Assembly (NCBI RefSeq): GCF_019649055.1
Contig: NW_026570385.1
Location: 124,001 to 188,000, forward strand
DNA length: 64,000 nt
Reading direction: 5' to 3'
Source: Paramacrobiotus metropolitanus
Taxonomy: Eukaryota; Tardigrada; Eutardigrada; Parachela; Macrobiotidae
Below are positions 55,215-64,000 of this stretch, one piece after another; the stretch's first letter is position 1; each line of letters opens with the position of its first letter. The position numbers were made by a program, and so were the translations under genes. Under the pieces are notes generated by a model, which was not told where the DNA came from, searched no databases, and saw only the letters and a list, made by a program, of their open reading frames with translations.

Positions 55215-57275
55215 GATCAGATGTAAATTTACGTGTCGCACTGCTACGGTCACTCGTGAGCAGTGTCACGAATAACGAATTTCGCTAGTTTCGAATATTA
55301 GAGAATTATTACTGTCACTTCATGAGCAGTTGTGCGCTGAATAATATACATGTTCTGGTTATGAACCATGAGAAAGCGGCTGAGATTTCAGATTTCCTTA
55401 ACACTGATGACGGCGCTAACAGTGATTTTTCTTCAGAAACCGAAAGAGCATGAAGCTTCCGGTAAAGCAAGAAGGCATTGAGCACATACGGACCTGTTGT
55501 CTTCGCTCCAGTAATGTAGCTCGCTGACTCAACACCTGGTGGTGTTGCTCAATATTTGTCGAGGGTGTTGATGCGTACGATGATGATGAGGGCGAAAGTT
55601 TGGATCCCGCCGAAAAAGACGCCGCCGCTGTTAGTTAGCTGCACGGATACCTCGGGCATTCCGTGCGGATGAATCACATATCTCCGTACCAGTCGCATCT
55701 GCGTTTTCCTCGCAACTGACTAGCAGATCTTTCTCACTGGGTTGCTGGAACAGTCTAATACAGAAGAACACTGTCATGCAATCCATAGCAATTCGTGTTG
55801 TGGCTGATTTGCCAGGCATCAGTGTATATGACATCCCTAAACGAATGCCCATCCCTAAGCGAAACTCCGTTTTGGCCAGTAAACCGGACATTAGCCGCCC
55901 GGCCGGTCCCGAGCCTGCTTTGGCCAATAGGCCAATACTACCTGCGCTAGTTTTTTGGGTCTTAATGCGTCCACGCAGCACTTGTGCCCCCCCCCCATGC
56001 AGACTTCGGTTGCCAGTCGACGTATGACCGTTACTTTGCGTAAATTACAGCTGATGGAGGAACTCGTCATAGGTCGCCAAAGCATCACTATCACGTTTAA
56101 AAATGATCACGGCACGCCCACCGTATGCGATAATAATAATTAATGCTTCCAAGAAGGTTTAAATCAGATTTTTCAATAAACTGCTATTTCATTGTAAGTT
56201 CGGATGGAGCTTTTGTTGATAGAGGGGGAAATTGTTGATGTTCCCCGAGAAGGCGCTCATCCCAAAAACCACTGGCTTGATTGAGCATAGTCAACTTTAA
56301 ATAGTCGGCTTACATAACAGCCTAAGGTCGCCGCCGCCCTATGGCCGGGAATGTAGTTCATCAGCCAATCTAGCAAATCCAGCACGTTGCAACAGCAAAT
56401 ACTACAACGCGTACTGGCTTCCGATCACACTGCGCTTCCGCATGTTCACTTCCCGTCCGTTGGCGAGGGCGAGATTGTCACCAATGTCAAGATTGTCCCC
56501 AAGGCCACCACCGCCTTCTGCCTTGCCTCCGCCGCAAGGCACGCAATATTTGCCCAGCACATATCATAGCGTTGCACTGGAGGGCAAAGTTAAAGTAAAA
56601 TTCACCGCCAGATGGGTATTGCAGCCGGCTAGGCTGCGGGTGCAGAAGCCTGCGGACACCCGGTACTCGTCGCCGGGAGGGAAGGGGAGGGGGGAACACG
56701 GTTATTGGAAGATTAACAGCTTAGACATGACAAGGTCTTCTTGACTACTACTACCCATAAATCTTGTAAGTTTTTAAATGGGGTCATGATTTTTATGCCG
56801 ATCGAGAGATCTTGCGGAGTTGTCCCACCTCCCCAGAGGTAATGTCCAGTCGGTATTACTATTCTGGCCGATTATCCACCGCGTTTATTCGACATCCTCG
56901 GTGTCAGCTCGGAGAATGCAATTGATCAGATGGGCGATAATGGATGGGCATGGGCAAGAAAATTCGGAAGCATCGCCCGACCTTCGGCCACATTATTCCT
57001 CCTCGATTCACTCCACATCCTCCCGCAATTCCTAGGCTACCTAGTAGCAGCTAGTAAACCTCTGAAAGACTTGCCACAACAATTCTAATTCGAAAACACT
57101 TCGTGATGACCACAAGAATTCGCAAATTCAAATCATCCTTAAATCAGGAAATTTATAGCAGTAGGCGGCCGTCAGTTATCGAAATCTGAAATTACCAAAG
57201 CGATCCCAGAGCAAAACTCACGGCAATACATAATACGCAAATCAGAAGCCTTGAAGGCCAAGGCCAATGCGGATC
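55215..57275. other. No gene recognised
   Basis: Frames of 60-115 codons occur on both strands (for example 55631-55981 minus and 56387-56744 plus), with GC-richer composition between 55.6 and 56.7 kb, but no domain is recognisable. A run of nine cytosines lies near 55987. Confidence 0.4.
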
Positions 57276-57279
57276 TGGA

Positions 57280-57760
57280 ATGGCTAGTGACTACGCGGAT
57301 CCGTTAAGGTTTGAAGCCTTTGGTGATCGCCGTCCTGTATTTGCGTACACTCAGCGCGGCGCAAAAACGGGAGAGCTGTTATCAGAACTGGTATGCAAAG
57401 CCCGTGACGAGAATTTAAGCGGTCCTCCCACGAGCGACCAACGAAAAAAAAACTATTTCTTTTCGCCGGTACCAATAATATAACCCGTTTTATCTGGAAT
57501 GAGCAGACAGACTACACGAATGAGCCGATGCAAACGGTTATCGCTGTTCTGGAAAAATACCGCAGTGAGCTGCAGCAGCATTTTGCGCCAAATTTTGTGT
57601 TATTTGTGTTATTCCGCGCCAAATTTCCATATCCTCCAGCAGGGCGTATTGCCCTTGTCTGCTTTATCGCTTGCTATTCCGCTTCTTCTTCAACATTTGT
57701 TGTTTTCTTTCGATTGTCCAGAGTTGTTTTTTGCTTAGACGAGAAGTAGAGCGCGGTAAA
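57280..57760 (+). pseudogene. SGNH hydrolase-like fragment, divergent third copy
   Basis: The first frame (57280-57480) has FGDRRPVFAYTQRGAKTGELLSEL, like the strand and helix after block I of SGNH proteins. In another frame KKLFLFAGTNNITRF (about 57448-57490) corresponds to block III with Asn in place of Asp, followed by a helix (PMQTVIAVLEKYRSELQQ) as in the other two copies. No GDS block I or catalytic Asp-His block is found. It is clearly not the same subfamily as copies 1 and 2. Confidence 0.42.
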
Positions 57761-58003
57761 GCATATCTGGGTTGCTGCTGCCATGGATATACTTTAAAAG
57801 CAACCAGTCTGGTATTTGATAAGAGGGGCGATTAGATAGAGTTTTATGGCAGGGATGGACTATGCCAAACTGATGTTGTATGAATACGTTATCCAAGCTC
57901 TCGAAATGTAATCTGATGAATGTTTTATTGATTACGAACAACACCAATATGAGTAGCAATCCAGTCGATAAAAAGACAAAGAGACTCGTCAATGCAAAAC
58001 GAC

Positions 58004-58408
58004 TTACAAAATTGATATAAAATGCATCCCAACTAGAACCTTTCGATTGAATTTTGAAATAACTGGAGCTTTGGGTGCAAGGGCTTCTCCAGCGCTTTGG
58101 TAAACCGAATAATTATTCAGCATTGCATTTTCCAGTTGAAATTTTTTCAAACATTTTTGCTCCATCTTATATGGGCCAATCCACTTTCGTACTATCTTGT
58201 AGCTGTTCCCTCGCCTGTTAAGGGACGCCACGAACGAACGACTAGAACCCCGTCGGACGTCGAGAATGATTTCACTTGGTGCTAACACATAGCCGAGTGA
58301 ACGATTTTGATCCAGCAGTTGCGCATCCTGGTCATGCGAGTCAGTGCCCCTTTGCAACGCCGCAACGCAACTGGAACTATCGTCGGAGCATACACTGAAG
58401 GTCGTCAC
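58004..58408 (-). pseudogene. Gypsy integrase C-terminal (GPY-type) fragment
   Basis: In this frame RRGNSYKIVRKWIGPYKMEQKCLKKFQLENA fits the C-terminal DNA-binding module of Gypsy integrases, with the GPY motif intact. The upstream part has no recognisable core. Immediately downstream (57992-57900) a hydrophobic frame (LFVFLSTGLLLILVLFVI) could be a membrane segment of a lost envelope gene or chance. Confidence 0.5.
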
Positions 58409-59200
58409 TGATCACGCGACTATCTAGTCCATTTTTACCACAAAAAGTCCACCCTACCGACTTCTCCGGTGGATCATTCGCCTGCAGCCCAAGAAGTCCT
58501 GCAAGAGCGTGGTAAGAACAACGCCTCAGCAGACACGCTCTCTCACATTCGTATACGTAGTCCAACAGAGCCGTTTGGATCGATCGATACCCCGCCTCTG
58601 CTCTTAGCTACGCCCCTTGACGTGGCAGCACCTCAAGTAGGCGACTCGTTCTGTAGTCCTTTAAACAATCGCGACCCATAACAGCATTAGCGATAAAGAA
58701 GCATAAATTGCGTAATCTGCGTTATAACCGGTCAATAATATTTTACACACGCGATGGACGCAAGAATCTTCCTTTGGTATACAGAATCGCTTTGGCTTGA
58801 TGTGCTTCGTGAAGAACATGAATGTGTAACACCCGGTAATTTAGAATTTAGAGATACCGCGAACAGACGAGCGCATACGAGCCCAATATTACTACCGAGC
58901 GCATACGAGCCCAATATCTTCGAAGCGGCTGCTTAATATTTCTCATCTGCGACTCGTGCCATCGCCGCCAGAACCCTGTGACAAAACCCGGCGGCTATTT
59001 GCAGCCGCTAAGCGTTAGCGGCGTTTTTGTGCACCTGCACTTTGACTACTGTGCCCCAATCCTTATTACGAAACGCCGCGACAAGGGTATTGTTGGCGAT
59101 TTGCCCGTTTTTAAAGTGCACCATAGCACGTCCGGTAAACAATAGTAAACGCAAGACGCTTGTGTTTCCACAACAGTTTGCCCATATGCGGCAACGTTTG
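58365..59200 (+). pseudogene. Ty3/Gypsy RNase H-integrase fragment
   Basis: RNase H ends are visible: KVVTDHATI-stop-SIFTTK and RLLRWIIRLQ (58395-58490), then NNASADTLSHI (about 58520-58550) in a shifted frame. Later come the integrase zinc-finger end CDSCHRRQNP and PGGYLQPL (58945-59010), the first catalytic Asp in FVHLHFDYCAP (59025-59055), and LLAICPFLKCTIARPV (59085-59130). These match PGGFLQPL, HMDYCGP and LAICPMTKFVIAKPV of the 13-15 kb element, so both come from one lineage. Multiple frameshifts are present. Confidence 0.75.
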
Positions 59201-59899
59201 ACTTTTGTTTGCTGCGGGTTCGCCTTCCTGGGCTAACATCGCTAGAGCGCCCTCCAAATCGTCAACAGCAGGTGCACGTGCCTGTACTGTTGTCCCGCCA
59301 GCGGGAATTCTACGCTTCGGTCGTTCATTAAAGCCGCGACGTCGTAGAGGCACCGCTCGTTGCAAGTCCTAATCAGAACTGGAAAGCACTTCTTCCTCTC
59401 AATCTAAGCTCGATTCCGGCTTGGCTGACGTCTAACAGGACGTCAAATTCGGGCATTTCATATACTCGTAACCGTACACCGTGCGCTTTAAATACTAAGT
59501 TTTTGAATGTGAGACGTTGATGTTAGTGATGCCCCGGGAACTGTTGTTGCTATTCTTGAGTAGGTATATATTATTTGTTTTTTTTAAACGGTGCTTAAAA
59601 AATACTGTATGGGCATGGATTACTCAGCTTCATGTAAAATCACTGCGCCGCGCTTATATTCTTTTATACATGTTCTAATGTGCGAGACGGATGTGTTTTT
59701 TGTCTGAACAGTCAGGGTTAACTGTCTCGGCAATTATTGTTTCTGTCGGTCCATATACAGTTGCAGCAGACTAGGCCTTCGTAATGGGTAACAAAAATTT
59801 GAGACTTATTGGGACGTTTGTTGAAATATAATTTCAATTTCATTTTTCATCGCAGGCACATTTTTCACATGAAACCTAAAGACAAGAGCGACGAAGATT

Positions 59900-61120
59900 C
59901 GATTTTTACGGACGATTCTTATCGTTCCAGCAATCTTCTATGGTTTACCAGAAGTCCACCGTGCAATTCCGTACAAAACGTTGACTTGCGGAATTTGCGC
60001 GGGAGAAGTTCTACGAAGAGCCTGTTGAAACGCTATTTCGGGAGCATTGTGTTAACCCGTACGATAGGGTGTGTGTGGTATTCAATATCCGTTGTACATG
60101 GACTCCACTTTTCCCAATCCCATAATGCTTGCTGTGGATCTAAAACCGAAACCTTTTTGGCAATAACTGACTGCATCAGTCGCTCTGGAACTTTTTTCGT
60201 CCTGGATGACCGTGTCCGGTTCAAGTGTACCTTGTGCCGGGACGTACTGGAAGCTGATCGGGTGCCTCGCAACACTTTCAAAATTGCCGACTACTTTAAT
60301 AGGAACAATTGTGTCAAAGTACATTCTAACCTGACAAAGATTCGAATCACTCTTTATGCTGTGGAAGACCAGTCGCCATAAGTTTGGCCATCGCACTTAA
60401 ACTAAGAAAGCAAAAGTCAATTAAGGATTCTCGCTACGCAGTGCAATTTAACGCTGCAATGAAGCTGTGCCGTGAGGCAAATGTTGATTCTACGGAACCG
60501 TGCTCGTTCGAGATGTGCGCAAGTTTTCCCGGCTGCTGTATAGTGAATATGAATGCCAATTGATCATTTCTGACGCCGACCTAAATCTGAATACCATGTA
60601 CAACTTTCCACACCGGAAAAACGTAATTGCGCTTGTATATAGGCGCATCCATTTCGACTGCGTGTCGAAACTCTGGGTTCTTGTTGGAAAATACTTTCGT
60701 TGAGAAATTTGTGGAGACTTTCAGAGGGATAATCACGTATGCTGTATGCACAAGACCACGCGCAGCGTGCTTTCAGTACTCCTGTGTATTCCTTCAGCTT
60801 GCAAATACCACTGCAAAGGTGCAACCAGACGTTCTTCTCAAAAAAGTGTTTTGATATGTATAAAAGAAGCATTGCTCGATGGACAAACGGAGAAAGAACC
60901 ATATGCGAGGCATGGATCAAGTGCTTATACTGTTGCGTTGCCCACCAGATAGTAGGCACTTCTCGGACCCACATGAGTGTGGCGCAGTGTTCTGCAGTAA
61001 TTGCCGAGAATTTTGCGGAAATGAACATCTCTGCTCCACCTACAATTCTGCGCCTCACCGGTCTCTAAAGTTTGCAACGCCAAATGACGCCACAGCTGAA
61101 CGGTTTAAAGACGTTTAGCA
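59900..61120 (+). pseudogene. polB: Polinton/Maverick DNA polymerase B, N-terminal part
   Basis: Pieces in several frames fit the N-terminal region of Polinton polymerases: a decayed start to about 60350; SLAIALKLRKQKSIKDSRYA and LCREANV (60390-60490); FSRLLYSEYECQLIISDADL, then NVIALVYRRIHFDCVSKLW (60520-60690), which resembles the IxLYY-x-x-HYDVI block; and HECGAVFCSNCREFCGNEHLC (60970-61035), the Cys/His cluster preceding the exonuclease. The polymerase remnant at 31.2 kb covers the region after this, so the two are from different insertions. Stops interrupt all parts. Confidence 0.68.
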
Positions 61121-61525
61121 AATTTTTAAGAAGCCACAAAAACCGGAGAATTTGTTCTGTCGTCTGCCGCGAAATCGCTGTCTTCAGCTGTTTTCGGCCA
61201 AAAGAATTTTAGTTTATTTTGTCGTAAGCTCTCAGAAACCCTAAATGTCCCTCTCCCGCGGGTGAATCATGGTAGCTATTACAAAATTTCAGAGGCAACT
61301 TTAACCGAACAACAACGTCAAGTGAATCATCATCGTGATTATTCTCCCGGATTTTTTTTAAAAATATTTCCTTCAACATAGAACATTTTTTTTGTTATTC
61401 CCTTTTTCAGTTAGCTTCAAGATTTTTTGACAATATGGATAGTCCTGCTGAAACCTACTCAGCGTATTTTCGTTATGGAAAGCTAAGACAAGAAAGGTTT
61501 CAACTTCCTATTCCCCATTGTCGAC

Positions 61526-61715
61526 GTGCGGGTTCTACTCAACGCATTAGGCACGGAATTTAATTTTCCGAGGTTTTATCGTAAAATTGTTCGGCGAAAG
61601 TTTATGGGCCCAGTGGCACAATTTACCGGTGGGGTCCTGAATATTCAGCAGGTACGGGCCCCCCTTCCCTCGGACCTCGCGACGGCCCTGATTGAGACAG
61701 ACCATAAGGCTTTAG
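61526..61715 (+). pseudogene. Gypsy connection/RNase H scrap
   Basis: The frame reads FNFPRFYRKIVRR, like the FLGFYRRFI block before RNase H, and then IETDHKALV, the conserved TDHKAL strand of Gypsy RNase H. The intervening domain start is lost. It points in the opposite direction to the RNase H piece at 61985-62120 across a GC-rich insert. Confidence 0.55.
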
Positions 61716-61719
61716 TTCG

Positions 61720-61970
61720 GTCGCGCGCCCGGCGCGCCAGTTCGAAAATGGCTCAAAAATTGAAAAAAAATCATAGAAGAGTGGCTCGAAAAAGCCACTT
61801 TTCTACGCTTTTCCATTGTAATTTTCATTGCGGCAGCGCCAAAACGCCAGCCTTAGTTCAGTTTTTTCGCGCCGGCTCCAGTTACCCCTGCTCCCGGCGC
61901 ACCATTTTCGCGTTTTCTCCCCTCCGGGAGGAGGGAGCGCGCGCCAGCGCGCCAACCCCATCGCGACGGT
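61720..61970. repeat. GC-rich segment with GGCGCGC-type inverted ends
   Basis: The left edge has GCGCGCCCGGCGCGCCAG (about 61723) and the right edge CGCGCGCCAGCGCGCCAACC (about 61937-61956), so GGCGCGCC/TAG words face each other. Inside is a small hairpin AGTGGCT-CGAAAA-AGCCACT (61780-61799). Flanking coding scraps are Gypsy RNase H on opposite strands. It might be a small inserted element; no target duplication is clear. Confidence 0.4.
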
Positions 61971-61984
61971 GAGACTTTCTATTG

Positions 61985-62890
61985 TAAAGTGCACTGCGGC
62001 CACATATGGGCGGAACTTTGTTACTGCCCACACCGCGCACAAACATTCGAGCTCAGACGCCGAATAAGATCGCTCGGGTCCGCTTAGTTTACTACTAGCG
62101 AATCCTGAAATATTTTCCATGTTGTCTTAGATCTGAATTAACATGGTACCGAAATCGATAGTAGAGCTATCACAGTGTAGTCTATCGGCAATTCTGGTTA
62201 AAAGTACGGCAATATAACATAACTGCAAACTACTATTTTACTTTATTTCTTCAAAAGCATCATCTGGAATTTACCTCATTGAAAATCAACGCCCTTTTTC
62301 AACAATTAGGTCAACGGGGCAACTGTATTAGAATAATCTAATTAAAAAGTTACGCTCGCCAGTAACCAGTCCTTCTAAGAAGGATTGAATGTCTTTTGCT
62401 GTTTTAGGTACTGGCCAATTCAATAACGGTAGTTTTTCCTGGGTTGGGCCTGCGCCCTTCCTCATTTATAATATGGCCCAAGATCTTTATTTCAGGTTTA
62501 AAAAATTTACATTTTTCAAGATATAAAGTTAAGCCGAAAAAAATCCGATCAAAACTTCAGCCCGATATAAAATTTCCTCAAACTTTTTTCCGATAATCAA
62601 TATATTGTCGAGGTAATTTAAACACATTGGACATCTATGTCCGGATAATATAGTCTCTGAAGCGGCGCAGGGCCGCTGCAAAGGCCCCGTAAAATACAGG
62701 TAAAAATGAACCTGCTGTCACAAATGCCGATTTTTCCTTGGAACTACTTTCTAAAGGGATCTGCCAAATGGCTTCCTTCAAGCAAGTACTATGAATAGTT
62801 TTGCACCTACCACTAAATCTGAACAGGTCTGGATGTTGGGCAACGGAAAGTTATCCTTTTTCGTAATTTTCTTTATTGTGCAAAAATCCG
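61985..62890 (-). pseudogene. Ty3/Gypsy reverse transcriptase-RNase H fragment, second lineage
   Basis: On the minus strand, from about 62820: KEAIWQIPLESSSKEKSAFVTAG (palm strand), a decayed NAPATFQ region, YLDNILIIGKKFEEIL (catalytic block with Asn for the second Asp, about 62620-62570), and LEKCKFFKPEIKILGHIINE followed by EGRRPNPGKT (about 62530-62440). The RNase H piece SYSASELECLCAVWAVTKFRPYV is at 62080-62000. Motif wording differs from the 13-15 kb lineage and is closer to general Gypsy elements. Several frameshifts. Confidence 0.85.
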
Positions 62891-64000
62891 GCCCCGGTCA
62901 ATAATTATTTCTACCTTTGTGGATTAACGATAAAAGGTTGTTCCAACTAGAAAACTAGGCTGGACAACAAATAATTTTAGCAAATCTGTCGATTCCCTGT
63001 TGAAATATTTCCTGTTTGCAGAAGCTTTGAAGATACCCTGTATGGTGCGCAGTTTAGTTTATTGTGCAGAGCAGTTTATTGTGGCCCGTGTCAACTACGA
63101 ATTCAATTAAGTGCGTAACCTTTAGACTTCCTATCGAGATCCTTGAATCCCATCTGCGGCCTTTAGGAGACGGGAATTACGCATATGAACGGGGCAACAC
63201 CATTATTGGCCAGTGCATTACTGATAAGCGGCTCCAGCCCGGCCGGGATATGCGCATGCAGCCCGGCGACACACCTTACCGTGCTTCCCCCCGACTGCTT
63301 TTATTTTTCCGAAGCTAGCTCTTGTCATAGCTGCAAGGTTGCTCAAAAAAATACATGCTTCAGTGCCGTAAATTCAATCAGTAAATTTGGCTGACAACCA
63401 CGCACATGTTAGAAAATACTGCGTTTTGTGGATTAACAAAATCCCAGATGCTTCAGGTACGGTGCACGTCATGGTAATGCTGGGCACCTGTAGATCGCTT
63501 CCGAAGGGACAACAAACACGATGTACCCTGTAAGAACATGACGATCACGATCGTCCTTGCGCCTATACACGATCTTGCATAAGTCACACATCAAATCTTC
63601 TGTACCAGTGCCTGTGTAGATAATACATTACATCGATTCCCAAAGAAAGCTTCCATGATTACAACCGCCAGAAAACGAAGCAGCGCTCTGGGAAACGAAT
63701 TGCAGGCCCTTCCTGTAAGTTTCGATTCAGCCAACATCAACTGTGTACCGTGACTAAATCATGCTCATAACCGACAAGATGTGGAACTGAGCCTTCAAAC
63801 ATCATTTTTCGATGCTAGTGAACAGATATTAGTCATACCTGTCAAACGTGTGGGGCCACGTGGTTCACGGGAAAGAAATCGGTCTCCAGGAAAGAAATCA
63901 CTGGTTCGGTTTCAAGCAAAGCAGTGCACCAGACACTCAAATTTTTCTCGCTTACAGTTGTTTTGAGGTATGAGTCTCATTTATACCTAACTAGATGTAT
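62891..64000. other. No gene recognised
   Basis: Frames at 63064-63394 (two overlapping plus-strand frames) and 63781-63966 are short and without family motifs. No repeat or element end seen. Confidence 0.45.

Noticed and set aside
57735-57992. Membrane protein gene
   Set aside because: Only one hydrophobic segment and no other feature; may be chance or the tail of a lost envelope gene.
59111-59365. Minus-strand gene opposite the integrase fragment
   Set aside because: Arg/Ala-rich composition without motifs; the plus strand holds matched Gypsy integrase blocks.
61803-61985. Continuation of the minus-strand RNase H frame
   Set aside because: The frame stays open but the sequence turns into the GC-rich repeat and loses RNase H character after HFTIES.
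1-64000. tRNA or rRNA genes
   Set aside because: I looked for B-box-like GGTTCGAATCC words and cloverleaf ends and found none convincing; no rRNA core sequences seen.

Overview
The window looks like transposon-rich nuclear DNA from an invertebrate animal. I cannot name the species. Reasons: there is no operon structure and almost no long open frame; candidate small introns (63 and 100 bp) occur; there is a CUT-type homeobox-family domain, a family essentially confined to animals; and remnants of animal-type mobile elements are mixed on both strands (Ty3/Gypsy retroelements, Polinton/Maverick, Helitron, hAT). Almost every recognisable coding piece carries stops, frameshifts or internal deletions, so this reads as a graveyard of mobile elements with one or two possible host exons.

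Layout. 1-7.8 kb: mostly AT-rich DNA without genes, with a near-identical 304-bp repeat present twice (819 and 4396). 7.8-9.5 kb: a Gypsy reverse transcriptase scrap, a near-perfect 25-bp hairpin and a CUT-domain pseudogene without homeodomain. 9.7-13.1 kb, minus strand: the 5' part of an LTR retroelement (LTR, TATA box, tRNA-Lys-like primer site, a leader full of small hairpins, a 638-residue coiled-coil Gag-like frame). It sits inside the reverse transcriptase of a plus-strand Gypsy element, which continues at 13.1-16 kb with integrase and an envelope-like glycoprotein frame. 17-26 kb: a charged orphan frame, a Helitron Rep fragment, a protease scrap, an SGNH-hydrolase-like pseudogene and a complete non-autonomous hAT-like element with 8-bp target duplication. 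26-31 kb: no gene. 31.2-33.3 kb: a collapsed Polinton (DNA polymerase B, integrase, minor capsid protein, basic pX-like protein), followed by a possible two-exon host gene end.

34.4-41.3 kb, minus strand: a GC-rich Gag-protease gene set (spliced start, coiled coil, proline-rich region, capsid, zinc knuckle, aspartic protease, then an unrecognised 387-residue frame) with no reverse transcriptase. 41.6-46.7 kb: more Gypsy scraps, a striking nine-unit array of short palindromic repeats (43.63-43.99 kb) and a second SGNH-like pseudogene. 46.7-55 kb: mainly decayed DNA, with a decayed minus-strand Gag-protease and a RING-finger fragment. 55-64 kb: strong small hairpins, a third SGNH-like fragment, several Gypsy pieces and the front part of a second Polinton polymerase.

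The most unusual signals are the two arrays of short palindromes, each in or near a retroelement; the Gag-protease cluster without polymerase; the repeated SGNH-like genes; and the CUT domain without homeodomain. None is proved functional from sequence alone.
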